Below the pieces are notes generated by a model. It was not told the origin of the DNA, did not search any database, and saw only the letters and a program-made list of their open reading frames with translations. From positions 558,001 to 622,000 of the forward strand of contig WPIO01000111.1 in the NCBI GenBank assembly GCA_009760855.2: DNA of 64,000 nucleotides, in the 5' to 3' direction. This document shows positions 1-10,699 of this stretch, piece by piece. Source of the stretch: Cristatella mucedo (Eukaryota > Bryozoa > Phylactolaemata > Cristatellidae). Every line of letters starts with the position of its first letter. Position 1 is the first letter of the stretch. The position numbers were made by a program, and so were the translations under genes.

Positions 1-1194
1 CTCCTTTTTAAATGTGGTCAAGTCAAGGAATAATCTGAAGCGAGTGGGAAGAGAGTTCCAGGATTTGGGAGCAAACGAACTGAATACACGGTCTCCAAAG
101 GATTTGAGGTTTGTACGAGGAATTGGTAAAAACCAAGTGGTACGTTGCTAGGCCTAGTGCGGGAGTAGATTTGAGAGATAGGTTAAAGCCAAAGAATGAA
201 GTGACCTAAATGTGAGCGACAAAACCTTGAAGTCAATCCGTCGCTCGACTTAGAGCCAGTGCAGGTCGGTGAAGTGGTGTGATGTGGCAACTGCGACTCT
301 CACGACAGATAAGCCTAGTGGAAGAGTTTTGCACCAGCTGCAATCGCCTGATCGCACATGCCGGTTGGCCACTAAGCAGTGAGCTGCAGAAGTCGAGAGA
401 GGATGTCACGAATGCATTGACCAACTTAGATGTAGTATCCTTATCTAAATAAGCCCAATTTTTAGCAATCTAAACAAGCCCTAGTTGTTAGGAATATTAT
501 CTAGTTGAAAGTAGGCAGATTTGTCTGTGGTGCTGATGTGGTTGTCTAACGAGAGGTCACTTTTAGACATGACACGTACATTTTGAGCTGATTCAACAGG
601 AGATATGCTGACAGAGCCAATTTTGAGCGTCAGCCTTTCCATATTCTGAATCACACTGGGTTTGCCCATAACTTGTAAGCTAGTTTTATCATCGTTTAGT
701 TATAGAAAATTTGCTGCCATCCATGCGCTGATGTCATCAATCCATGCATCAAGTGAGTTGAGAGAATTTGAGGTGCTTGAAGGCTGGGAGGGATCAAAGC
801 AAAGGTACAACTGACTGTCATCCACATAGAAGTGAAAGCCTAGATTGTGCTTAGCAATCACATCAGCAAAAGGGAGAGTATAAACCGTGAAAAGACCCAG
901 ACCCAGCACGGAGCCCTGCAGTACCCCATATTTAAGAGGTACCTCAGATGATCTTTGTCCATTCACGTCAATACTCTGGAGTCTCCCACTGAGATAGGAC
1001 CTGAACCACTTCAGAGCAGTGCCAGTGTTGCCCAGGTGAGATGAGAGGCGCTCTATAAGAACTTTATGATCGATGGTATCAAAAGCTGCCGAAAGATCGA
1101 GCAAAAGAAGCAGAGGCACTCTACCCATGACTGCATTCCTAAGCAGTTCATTGAATACCCTAAGCAATGCTGACTCTGCCGAGTGATTAGCTCT
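1..1194 (-). mobile_element. LINE A copy, 5'-truncated, cut by window edge
   Basis: Antisense copy of the LINE A second open reading frame. Read on the minus strand it runs from a motif like GFRANHSAESALLRVFNELL through the reverse-transcriptase core and on into the C-terminal domain, leaving the window before the 3' tail. Several stops and frameshifts split it, so it is a dead copy. The palm motif is YVDD where the other LINE A copies have YADD. It abuts a LINE B tail of opposite orientation at about 1195. Confidence 0.88.
700..1167 (-). pseudogene. LINE A reverse transcriptase fragment
   Basis: About 155 residues of RT palm. Motif A is LDLSAAFDTIDHKVLIERL, motif B is GVLQGSVLGLGLF (the usual form is GVPQGSVLGPVLF), and motif C is FYVDDSQLYLCF. 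In an intact element this enzyme copies the LINE RNA at a nicked target site. The Pro-to-Leu change in motif B and the broken frame downstream indicate a non-functional relic. Members of this group normally have an apurinic-type endonuclease domain upstream; it is absent here. Confidence 0.85.
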
Positions 1195-1316
1195 AAAGCC
1201 AAAAGCTGCTTAGGCTGTGTATGGGCTATGCAAAACTCTCCTGCATAACACCCACATGGTCTTAATGGCATTGTGCAGTTACAGAGGGAGATATATTACA
1301 TTACATTCCATTACAC
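1195..1316 (+). mobile_element. LINE B 3' end, extremely 5'-truncated
   Basis: Matches the last ~120 bases of LINE B: the codons around GCTGCTTAGGCTGTG, then CTCTCCTGC, ACACCCACATGGTCTT and the terminal GGAGATATATTACATTACATT. Only the tail of the RNA was copied. It lies head-on against the antisense LINE A copy to its left. Confidence 0.8.
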
Positions 1317-1722
1317 CCATCTCAACCCTCCAGAACGTAGAATTCTCTCAACTTTTTTGCTGCATGTATTGACGACTTGCCCATAGGGACGGCAGGAAAT
1401 TTTATTAAGTTAAATGAGGATAAAACCTAGTGACCAGTTATGGGCAAACCAAATGTGATTCAGGAAATGAAAGGGTAACTCTCAAAATCGGCTTTCCCAG
1501 CACATCTCCAATTAAATCTGAACGAAATCTAGGTTTCATGTTTAAAAGTGACATATTGCATTCTGACCCTGTGCATGCCACCCCTAACCACCATGTTATT
1601 CTTGTTGTTTATCAAGTACGATACCACTCACCATTTGATCGCTCCTTGCTTTCAGCAATTATAAAGCGCCTATAAAGAGATTAAGTTCCCATGGGGTGCT
1701 TCATTAAATTTATTATTGTTGT
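1317..1722 (+). mobile_element. Old LINE A fragment with 3' tail
   Basis: Degenerate LINE A in the plus direction. Traces of the LNDDKT and GKPSVIQ regions are followed directly by 3' untranslated sequence and a tail with TAAAGCGCC...GGTGC and TTATTATTG. Most of the C-terminal domain is missing. It is the first part of a block that recurs at 29.6-34.7 kb, where the matching copy at 29600-30165 preserves more of the RT. Confidence 0.75.
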
Positions 1723-1799
1723 TATCATTCTCGGTTCAATGATTAAGTATGCTGAGATTTCAAAATTAGGTACCGCTTGGACGTTGATATCACGATCAA

Positions 1800-2515
1800 G
1801 TTTGTGCCTGGATTTGCATTCGTGATACCCTGTCTCGAATCTTGTAACTTAAAATGTGCAAGTCTACCAGGCTTTGCAATCACGTGCTAGCAGGTAGTTT
1901 TGCCTCGTTAGATTTGTAGGTGCGACATGATCCAACTCCACATCTCACCATTTCTAGCTTGCCTACACTTTCTCCTACACAATCAATGCATTTGCTTCAG
2001 GGTTCGATCACCCACTTGTAGGTCGATTCATCCTTTGGCTCCAGCCTACCTGTCAGATCTACTCCCCACCATGCTAAGATCACACAACCCATTTTCTGAA
2101 TCTAATCGTTTGGCTACACCTCGCAAATTCCTCACATCCTTGGAAACCGTGGCTTTAGTTCATTTGCTCCTAAACCCTAGAGTTCGCTTCCGACTAGCTT
2201 CACGACATCCCCACTTTACTGCATTTAAAAGAAAGTTAAACATAAGCATCTACTTATCAGAGAATTTAGTGGGTCCCCGTGATTCTTCATCTTATGTGCC
2301 TATGCACATCGACACTACATGCTGCCACTTACCACATTTGCATGCTGACCCTATGCATGGCACTCCTCACCGTATTATTCTTTTTGCTTATGGAGCACGA
2401 TACCACTGACTATTCGATCGTGTTTCCTCTGCAGTAACTATAAAGTGATACACAAGAAACTGAGTTCTCTGAGGGTGCTTTATCAAGCATTTTATTATTG
2501 TTATTTATAATGTCT
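1800..2515 (+). mobile_element. Old LINE A C-terminal half with 3' tail
   Basis: Recognisable LINE A phrases in broken frames: a relic of HAFVTSRLDFCNSLLTGLP near 1815-1890, APAYLSDLLP near 2040-2070, FSESNRL near 2090, FKRKL near 2230, then the hairpin tail ending near 2510 with TTATTATTG. The homologous copy is at about 30270-30985. No function is expected. Confidence 0.75.
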
Positions 2516-2599
2516 AATATATTGCTAATAAATTCTACGTTTTGTCTGTAATGACTTTACTGTTATAGTTGTCACAGTCATATAAATTAGCAATAAGAT

Positions 2600-3583
2600 A
2601 GTAGTAATAATAATAAAATAAATGCACTTGATAAAGCGCCCTCAGATAACTTAATCTCTTTCTAGGCGCTAGACATTTGCTGCAAATGAAGATGCAGTTG
2701 AAGGGTGATTAATATCATGATTGAAAAACAAACAAAATGAGTAACCTGGTTAGGGGTGACATGCACAGGGTCAGCATGCAAATGAGGTTAGTGGCAGCAT
2801 GCACAGTGTCAGCACGCATAAGCACATCAAGGACGAATTACAGGGACCCACTAAATGCTGTCCTAAATAGGTGTGTTTTTAAGTTCCTTTTAAATGTGGT
2901 TAGGTCAGAGGATGTTCCGAAGCAGGTCGGAAGGGAGTTCCAGGCTTTGGGAGCATACGAACTAAATGCACGGTCTCCAAAGGATTTAAAGTTTGTACGA
3001 GGTATTTGTAGACTGACGGATTCGGAAAAGCAGGTGGTACGATGCTTGGCCTGATAGGGGAGTATATCTGACAGGTAGTCTGGAGCCAAAGAATGAAGTG
3101 ACCTAAAAGTGAGCGACAAAACCTTGAAGTCAATCCGTTGCTTGACTGGTAGCCACTGCAGGTCGGCGAGAAGTGGTGTAATGTGGCAGCTGCGATGCTC
3201 ACGAAAGACAGCCTAGCTGCCGAGTTTTGCAACGGCTGCAATATCCTGATCGCACATGCTGGTAGGCCAGTAAGCAGTGAGTTGCAAAAGATGAGACGGG
3301 ATGTCACGAATGCATGGAGCAACTTATATGTGGTCTCCTTATCTAAACAAGCCCGAGTTTTAGCAATGTTATGAAGCTGAAAATAGGCGGATTTGACTGA
3401 GGAGCTCATATGGTCGTCTAACGAGAGGTCGCTTTATAGTATGACACCTAGATTTCGGGCTGATTCGACAGGAGATATGCTGGCAGAGCCAATTTTGAGC
3501 TTCAGCCTATCCAATTTGTGAATCGCACTGGGTTTGCCCATAACTAGTAGGTTACTTTTATCATCAATCATCTTAATTTTATC
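2600..3583 (-). mobile_element. LINE A insertion with target-site duplication
   Basis: Antisense, 5'-truncated LINE A. The 3' tail (TAATAATAATAA, then the hairpin) is at 2600-2680 and the body reaches the LNDDKTNLLVMGKP region at about 3570. It is flanked by ATAAGAT at 2593-2599 and 3584-3590, a 7-bp target duplication. The paralogous block at about 31075 has no LINE at this point, so this is a later insertion. Frames are broken near 2900-3110. Confidence 0.87.
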
Positions 3584-3590
3584 ATAAGAT

Positions 3591-3896
3591 TAATATAGTT
3601 GGAAAAAAAACTTTGAGTATAAACCGGTAGTATCAACGGACCTACATATATCCTTGGCTTTAAAATAAAATCCTTTAAGTGCACTTCCACCATGGATACC
3701 TGCCAAGAGACACCGATCTAGTACCTTTCAGTCATCGTTACATCCTCAACCCATCCGACAATCCTCAGACTTGTCAAGAGATTCATATTCTTTTTGGCTA
3801 ATATTCGATATGTAAAACACTTCGTTCAATGATAGTTGAACCTTCAGGTATTCATTTTTTTTAGGAAAAGAGTACTTACGATCTGTTATATATCTA

Positions 3897-3955
<59 letters not shown>

Positions 3956-4785
3956 ATACATAATAGTAGCATAGTTATCTGAAGCGGTATATAAATGAGA
4001 ATCTATGCTAGAATGATGAATAATACTGAGGCTCATGTTCCAGAATTAGGTTTGTGTTCTTAAAGGAACCTTTAACGCATCGTCATCCTTTTCCTTGTTA
4101 AAGCCAATAAGTAAACATTCGAAATCATCATAAGCAACTAAGAGTGGCATCACAATCTGCTAATATTTTCTTGGACCAGTGTAGCTTGGTACTTCCACAA
4201 TGTTCAATTCTTCTTTACTTTGGCGTTTCTGAAATATTTCTCAGAAAAAATAACATAAGCTCTTTCAACACTTCATTGGGTACAAACCTTGGATAAATAT
4301 CGCTTAGAAAATACTGATGTGCTGTCGTCAAGTTTTCTTGTACAGAGTGGGTTAATTTTTCAAATTTCACATAGTGCTAAATTCCATTAAACTCAAAACA
4401 CAATCGCTCGACATATTGTTTATGCTCATTGGCAGCTATTAAGGGAGAGAGATAATCGGCAATTTCATCGACGTTTATACTTATTCTCAATATCTACGAA
4501 AGCATTAAAATCTTAGTAACAAATGTCTTCCCATCACTTCCTAAACGACTCAATTAAAATCTGGGATAAGTGCTGAAAATGATCATTTATAATCGCAATT
4601 TTTTTAAGTAGTTATGCCTTCAGTTTAATGCCCGAAGTACACACCATAACCCACATAGTTTACCGTCACGATTCTATGTAATTATAACACCCCCTTGTTC
4701 TTAAGTTGATTAGGGAATTCACTAGAAGTTCCTTCCACGTGGAGAGTATTTAGTTTATCATTGCACAACGCAAATACGTTAATAA
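3591..4785. other. Non-coding part of the duplicated block
   Basis: No coding potential found. The sequence is A+T-rich and aligns by eye along its length with 31080-32290. It contains one long dinucleotide run (3899-3943). Odd open frames here are simple-repeat artefacts. It may be an unrecognised element or ordinary intergenic DNA carried in the duplication. Confidence 0.6.
3899..3943. repeat. (AC)n microsatellite
   Basis: About 45 bases of uninterrupted AC dinucleotide followed by a short (AT)n run. The paralogue at about 31380-31452 has (AT)n instead. Confidence 0.95.
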
Positions 4786-5062
4786 TTACAAACCTTAAAT
4801 ATCTCACTAATTACAATCCTCAAATCCTTTGTAGACCGTGCATTTCGCTGGTGTGCTGCCAAAGCCTGGAACTGATTTCCGACTTCGTTCACAATATCCA
4901 CTGACTTGACCACACTTTAAAAGAACTTAAAAACGCACCTATCCACGACAGCATTTAATATGTCGATTGTCCTTCCTATACTTATGTGTGCTGACTCTGT
5001 TGCATGTTGTCACTAACTACACTTGCATGCTGACCCTGTGCATGTCGCCCTTGACCATGTTA
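4786..5062 (+). mobile_element. Ancient LINE A 3' end, split by a LINE B
   Basis: Degenerate LINE A end: LKSFGDRAF-like, KAWN-like and LKTHLF-like codons in broken frames, then 3' UTR phrases such as GCATGCTGACCCTGTGCATG. It is interrupted at 5062 by a LINE B copy and resumes at 6351-6462 with GCAGCAAATGTTAA and the start of the hairpin. The uninterrupted paralogue lies at 32290-32665. Confidence 0.75.
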
Positions 5063-6285
5063 TTCTGCTTGAACGATTGAGAACAACGATCGGTCTGGCT
5101 GACGAAGCACTGGCGTGGTTTAAATCCTACTTGTCTGATCGTGTTCAATCCGTGTCGTGTGGGGGTCAGGTCTCAGACATGAGAAGGGTCACCTGTGGAG
5201 TCCCTCAAGGGTCTGTAATTGGTCCCTTGCTGTTCTCCATTTATACGCAACCTCTGCGAAATGTGATTAAGGCCCATGGAATAGGATATTACTTCTATGC
5301 TGACGATACTCAGTTGTATTTGTTATTTAAACCGTCGGAATCTGCTGCAGCAACTGAGAAACTGAATGCTTGCCTTGCCGATATTCGATCCTGGATGTCG
5401 GAAAACTTCCTGAAATTAAATGACGATAAAACCGAACTGCTTCTCATAGGACACCCTAAGCGTGTAGCTGGATTAAAAGGCTTTGCTGTTCTAATAGGTG
5501 ATGCTATTGTGCGACCTTCACCGTGTGCTCGTAATCTAGGTGTCGTGTTCGACAGCTGCCTCAATTTCAAAAGCTTCATTCAGAAGACTGCCTCTACAGC
5601 TAGCCATCACATCCGATCCCTATCCAAGATTAGAAGCTGTCTCCCACAGTGGCTTGTAAAGAGTTTAACTAGCTCTTTAGTTCTGTCTCGGCTTGATTAT
5701 TGTAATTCCCTTTTGGCTGGACTACCAAAGAAAGCTATTATGCCACTACAGCGGACTATGAATATGGCTGCAAGGCTGGTCTTCAAGTCCCAGCGGTTTG
5801 AGCACGTGTCACCTTTGCTGGAAGAGCTAGGATGGTTGCCGGTTGAGCAAAGGATACGGAGCAAAGTTCTTACCCTGACCCACAAGGCCCGCCACGACTT
5901 GGCTCCTTCGTACCTAGCTGAACTGCTGCATCAGCTTCAGCCTGTTCACGCCCTCAGGTTCTGTGTGGACAATAAATTAGCTGTCCTATTCCTCCGCTTA
6001 AAGACAGTTGGCGACAGAAGCTTTAGCTCTGCAGGTCCTAGACTGTGGAACTCGCTTCCGCAATTCTTACGCAACGACATCTACTCTCTTACTGCCGACT
6101 ATGGCATATCTTTTTCAGTGATCCTGAACTGCTACTTCTATGCTGCTCACTACCTCAACTGCTCTCCTGACTCTGCTATGCTTCCCACTTTCTCTCTGTT
6201 GCGTGAGACGAAGTCTGTTGGCTACCGAATGCGTACCGAAAGCCGCTTAGGCTGTGAGTTCGCTATACAAAACTCTCCTGCGTAA
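5063..6285 (+). pseudogene. LINE B reverse transcriptase, C-terminal ~400 residues
   Basis: Open to a TAA at 6283-6285. Visible motifs in order: GVPQGSVIGPLLF (motif B), FYADDTQLYLLF (motif C), FLKLNDDKTELLLIG (motif D region), then the thumb/connection region and the C-terminal SFSSAGPRLWNSLPQFLRN typical of CR1/L2/Rex1-group LINEs. The frame runs on upstream to an ATG at 5023, but that methionine lies in flanking DNA and is not the LINE start. The endonuclease and fingers domains are missing, so no active enzyme is expected. Confidence 0.87.
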
Positions 6286-6350
6286 CACCCACATGGTCTT
6301 TTTGACTTTGTGGAGTTACTGACGGAGATACATTACATTACATTACATTC
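5063..6350 (+). mobile_element. LINE B copy, 5'-truncated, largely open
   Basis: Starts abruptly inside RT motif A (homologous to 38665 in the 38.2-kb copy) and runs to the full 3' end with GGAGATACATTACATTACATTACATT. It is inserted into an older LINE A tail, and the paralogous site near 32555 lacks it. It reads through without a stop to the C terminus, so it is one of the younger LINE B copies. Truncation at the 5' end is the usual result of incomplete target-primed reverse transcription. Confidence 0.9.
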
Positions 6351-6462
6351 ATGTTGCCTATTGAGGATGATACCACTTACCATGTGACTATGTTTCCTTT
6401 GCAGCAAATGTTAATCACATCGAAAGATATTGATTACCCAATGAACACTATTCCTACCTTTC

Positions 6463-7780
6463 TTCTAACTGTTCAGCCATATTTAAGAAACTATTATCCA
6501 TAGCAATACGATAATTACGTAATCGGTTTAATGATAACTGCCAGTGATCAAAAAAGATTACGGTGCCATTTTTACCAAGGTCATCCTCTAATCTTATCTG
6601 AATTAGCACCTTGAAACTCTTAGAAGAAGAAGGTAAGGTCATTAACATTGAACATCCACTCAAAATACGCTAAATTTTTATTCACTTTCGCTCAGATCAT
6701 TATCTTTTTATACAAATCCCTCAAATTCAAAATCAATCTCCTATCCATCTCTAGCAATTTTACTGAAAAATTCACCACTCTACTTAATCCTCGCTTTTTA
6801 ATTAAATTATGATTCATATGACGTTAAGATAATTCCATACAATGTAAACCTAAAGGTTAAATATCATCAGCAACAAGCATGAATCCCACCAACAAGCCTA
6901 TCTGTACCAGCTTTAGAAAGGGAAGGGTATAAATGTCTAAACGAGTTACCATACTTGTGCATATAAACTGGCCTAACTGCATTTAGACTCACAGACGGAA
7001 AAATATCTCCTAGTATGATTACTACATTTCTCTCCCTTGTGTAGTGAAAGCAGTGAGTTAGCAACCCCAGACAGAGTGTTCAGCTTAAATGTAGTGCAAG
7101 TACCTAGCGGTGCGGTTCGGGTGCCGACCGATCGCTGCACAGCCGATATCTCTCAGAAGGGCCTGCGATTTATGGAAGCACTCGTTGAGCATGCAGTAAG
7201 CTGATTTTCATAGGATACTCTAAGAGCGAGCTGGACTAGAAGATTTTGCTGTTTTAGCGGTTCTATACGTCCACGATTCAGGAAAATAAAGCTCAAGGAC
7301 GTTTGGTGATGCATGCAGCCAATGAGATCAAACCAAATTCAGAAATATTATTAAACCACGGTAGAAAAAGAAGCACTGATCTCGCAATTCTGATTCCATT
7401 AGGATACGTGAAATATCACTTGATTATTTAATTTAAGTCACCTACCAACCCTGGAAATGAACATGCACAAAAGTCACGTGTATGCATCCAAAAACACTTC
7501 CAGCATCTATAGCGATATGTCAAGGTTCAGCAAGTTGGGATACAAGTCGCATATGATGCTGAGATCGGAGGGACACTTTTAATTTTATAGATTTCGTGCT
7601 CCCAGTTCACATCCGGTTAGACAAGGTTGGCATAACCGATTTTTCTTTAACGTGGAAGTCGTCAGAACTTCCGATTCCAGTTCTAACATGCTTGCCTTTC
7701 AAAAGGTATCGGAAACGAATATTTGATTGTCTGACAAAATTTACCGGTATTTTCTTGACATTACCCCTTAAGACTATGCA
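6463..7780. other. Non-coding part of the duplicated block
   Basis: No gene or known element recognised. Aligns by eye with 32666-34010. Short open frames such as 6867-7064 minus have an equivalent in the paralogue (33076-33276 minus), but the reading differs by many substitutions and shows no domain. Confidence 0.55.
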
Positions 7781-8175
7781 GGTGTTTCGCAAGAGAGTTG
7801 TGTATAGCCCACTACAGCCTAAGTGGCTTTCGGGACGTATTCGGTAGCCAACAGACTTCGTCTCTAGCGACAAAGAGAAAGTGGTAAGCATAGCAGAGTC
7901 AGGAGAGCAGTTGATTTACTGAGTACCACAGAAGTAGCAGCTCAGTAGGACGAATAATGCAACAGGTAATTATTTTTCACACATGACATGAGGCATGAGG
8001 AGGCTGAAACTGGTGCAGCAGTTCGGTTAGGTACGAAGGAGCCGAGCAGTGGCTGGCCTTGCAGGTCACCATAGGAACTTGGCTCTGTATCTGTTGCTCA
8101 ACCGGGATCCACCCTAGTTCTTTTAGAAAAGGAGACACCTGCTTAAACCTTTGGGATTTGAAGACTAGCTAACAC
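7781..8175 (-). mobile_element. Degraded LINE B fragment
   Basis: Antisense LINE B C-terminal codons: the SVGYR...ESRLGC region near 7810-7890, then pieces of AELLHQ, LGWIPVEQR and LKS near 7990-8170. An internal part present in the paralogue (about 34140-34290) has been lost. The alignment with the 34-kb copy stops near 8175, which marks the end of the duplicated block here. Confidence 0.75.
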
Positions 8176-8625
8176 TTCTGATATAGTACTCTCAGATTTT
8201 AAGTCCAAGACGTTTGCACTACATATCTACTAGCCGAACCTTAACGAAGATACATTTATTGATATTTCTCTAAGACTGATGCGACGATCAGCTAGCAAAT
8301 TGGACAAAAGAAAATCTGTAACCCTCGCTATCTTTTGATCTAACCATATTTTTTACGTTGACAATCTGAAGACCTCCGAGAATCAAGGTCACGTTTTTCA
8401 GTGGACCGCAGCCAAACAGGGTGATCTTGTCCGATCGACATATTCAATACCAGTCAGGATAAAGACATGCAAACTACTTAAAAAAATGCAGGACACATGG
8501 CGTCGCCTCGTAAATTTTAAAAGATTAATGGGAAACTTTGGCAAAATAAAAGCTTGTTCAAATAGGTTTATTGAAGCCCATCTGTATAAGGCGTTATTGA
8601 CGTCTGACCTAGATTCTCGAGGTGT
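8176..8625. other. Segment shared in inverted orientation with ~40.49-40.9 kb
   Basis: No coding region. Short matches in reverse complement with 40.49-40.9 kb include GTCCGATCGACATATTC, GACACATGGCGTCG-like and AAAAGCTTGTTCAAATA. Identity unknown; it may be the internal part of a non-autonomous DNA transposon whose end is the G/C-rich block that follows. Confidence 0.5.
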
Positions 8626-8715
8626 ACGGACATTTTGCCCCTGGACGTGTCCCCCCCAACATTCCCCCACGGACATTTACTCCCCCGGGTATTTCCCCAT
8701 GGGGAGGACATTCCT
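8626..8715. repeat. GGACATT / CCCCC block (possible MULE terminus)
   Basis: Several copies of GGACATT or its relatives separated by C-rich spacers, every ~15-22 bases. Comparable blocks are at 13220-13300, 18815-18890, 40375-40475 and 48175-48265, and similar repeated motifs make up the inverted ends of the MULE at 19.57-20.89 kb. Relationship to that element is inferred from the motif only. Confidence 0.5.
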
Positions 8716-8815
8716 CGCATATGGTTTAGGGTTTAGTGTTTAAGGTTTTAGGGTTTAGTTTTTAGGGTTTAGCGTTTCGGGTTTGTGGTTTAGCGGTTAT
8801 GGTTTAAGGTTTAGA
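8716..8815 (+). repeat. Degenerate TTTAGGG-like tandem repeat
   Basis: About 100 bases made of variants of GGTTTAGGGTTTAG (GTGTTTAAGG, GTTTTAGGG, GCGTTTCGGG). It resembles a 7-base telomere-type repeat but is highly degenerate. The same block occurs inverted at 40256-40365 and again at 48100-48165, each next to a GGACATT block, so it travels with a repeat and is not a chromosome end. Confidence 0.7.
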
Positions 8816-8954
8816 ATGTAGCCTACCAAACTATCAGCCGACCCAAATCGTTTAGACGTTTGTCTAACTAATCCAACAAAATTCTTCAGAGACCTTTCGC
8901 TTTTCGCTTTGTGCTCCAATCGCCTGGAGTTCTCTCTTTTCACATCGCAACATC

Positions 8955-9275
8955 CTCTAGTAATAATAATAAAAATAATAATATATCTAATATAGCGAGT
9001 CGAGGGAACTCAATCTCTATCTATGCAATTTACATTTCCTGCAAAGAAAGAAAGATCTAACGGTTAGTGGTGGCATGCTAAACGACAAAAAGCATAACAT
9101 GGTATAGGTGACATGTACAAGGGCAGCATGCATGCACGGTTAATGGCAGAAAGCACAGTGTCAGCACACATAAGCTAATAAGGGACGAATCACGGGGAAC
9201 CACTAAATGCTGTGATAAATTTGTTTTAGTTTCTTTCGAAATGTGGTCAAACTGGGATATGTCGCTATGCAAGTC
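8955..9275 (-). mobile_element. LINE A 3' end
   Basis: Antisense LINE A: TAATAATAATAA and the hairpin region at 8955-9040, then 3' UTR phrases and the last codons near 9200-9270. It aligns in inverted orientation with 38046-38204 joined to 39939-40130, and it is the empty site for the LINE B insertion at 38.2 kb. Confidence 0.75.
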
Positions 9276-9340
9276 GGAGTTAGGTCCAGAGAATCTTCTG
9301 ACTTTATGACGTTTGAAAAGCGGCTACGAATGTGTACCTT
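9276..9340 (+). mobile_element. Short LINE B linker fragment
   Basis: Codons matching the LINE B region between endonuclease and RT (a TTTGAAAAGCGGCTACG stretch), also present at 37990-38045. The junction between LINE A and LINE B pieces is the same in both inverted copies, so it predates their duplication. Confidence 0.6.
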
Positions 9341-9344
9341 GCAG

Positions 9345-10164
9345 GTTGGTTGGTAGTGTATAAATTATCCTTAATGTGCACGTGAGTGATGACGTCGTCC
9401 ACGGTATCACTTAATGCTGTACTGTGTGCTCATACAGAGTTTGATATTAGTAACAACATGAAATGCTACAGTTCCAGATGTAGACGGTCCATAAAGATAT
9501 TACACACTCCTTTGGAGTGCTATATAAGTTATTTTCGTTGTTATCATTAGTCTTTGAGAGAAAGAAAACAGCAGAAGCAGTGACTCAAAAAAGTGGCCTT
9601 TTCAGTCCAAAGGTACAGCCAGCTTTTTATGACTCAGCTTCATAATAATCATAATAATATTAATAACGCACTTGGTACAGCTCCACCAGAGAACTCAATA
9701 TCTTTCTTTGAGCTTTCATACACGGGGGAATGAGAGGCTTCATTGTGAGGTTCTCAGTGCACCATTTACTTGGTCTGTCATCCTGAAGAAGCCGGCTTTT
9801 ACCATCCCCAAGACTTAAAGCTTCGATGAAGTACTTACTTGTGAGTCTTATGCTGACCGAGAAAAAAATACAAAGCTAGACCAATCCGAGAGCTGCTGCC
9901 ATCGCATCCCAGCAATAAACATCTGCCCAGTTGACAGGGCGTTAATATGAGCACTGCGATTGAGACAAAATTCAAATTTAAGCAACACAATCAGTCGGTA
10001 TGAGGCAGTCCACACCACTGGTGAGCATCTATACTGTTGTACCGAGCATCATACGCAGGCTTCCAGCCAGGAGTGAAAAGAATTAAGGTCATGGGTCAAA
10101 CAAATTCACTAGCTTCATTCATATAATGGTAAACAGAGCTACATCTGCTGTAATTTATTATTTT
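9345..10164. other. Duplicated non-coding segment
   Basis: Matches 43737-44555 in the same orientation along its length (for example GTGCACGTGAGTGATGAC in both). It includes an old LINE A-type hairpin tail on the minus strand at about 9643-9730. No gene found. Confidence 0.65.
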
Positions 10165-10695
10165 ATAATAATAATAGTAGTAATAGCTGCATACAGGTAT
10201 TGTACTCTAAGAGAACTTAATCTTTTTCAGGCAGTTTAAAGATGCTGTATAAAAAGCATTACTAAATGATTCGTGGTAACATTCTCAAGCAGCAGGCAGA
10301 TAGTGAGCAGGCACAGGTATACACAGGATGAATCACAATCACCCACAAAATGCTGTCACAAGCTGGTGTATTTTAAGCATTTTTTTAAATGATGTCATGT
10401 CAGGGGTCGTTGCGATGTGCATCGATAGCAACTTCGAGGCTTTGGCATTATGGGAGCTAAAGGCATGGTCTCCAACGGTTTTGGGGTCCGTACGAGGTAT
10501 GGCTAAACGATTCAAGTCAAACAGCTGGTTGTATAAGTTTTCTCCTGGTAAAGAAGTTGTTCAGTTTGAAGGCTGGAGCCAGCAAATGAGGTTCCCTAAA
10601 AGTCTGTGAAAGAACCCTGAAGTCAATATGCTGCATGATCGAGAGCCAGTACAGGTCGGTGAGGAGTAGGGTAAAGTAGCAACTGCAAAATTAAA
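10165..10695 (-). mobile_element. Diverged LINE A-type 3' half
   Basis: Antisense relic with the LINE A order of features: a hairpin-like tail at 10165-10245, a counterpart of the C-terminal FKRNLKTHLF region near 10360-10400, and the end near 10690 matching the HWLPVKQR region. Many indels. It is duplicated at 44560-45090. Confidence 0.65.
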
Positions 10696-10699
10696 GAAG

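Noticed and set aside
3746-4036. 96-residue frame with repeated Cys-Val
   Set aside because: Product of the (AC)n microsatellite.
5023-5062. ATG at 5023 as the start of a 420-residue gene
   Set aside because: Those codons belong to an older LINE A 3' UTR; the reading frame joins the LINE B by chance.
8716-8815. Chromosome end (telomere)
   Set aside because: Degenerate, internal, present inverted at 40.3 kb and again at 48.1 kb as part of a dispersed repeat.
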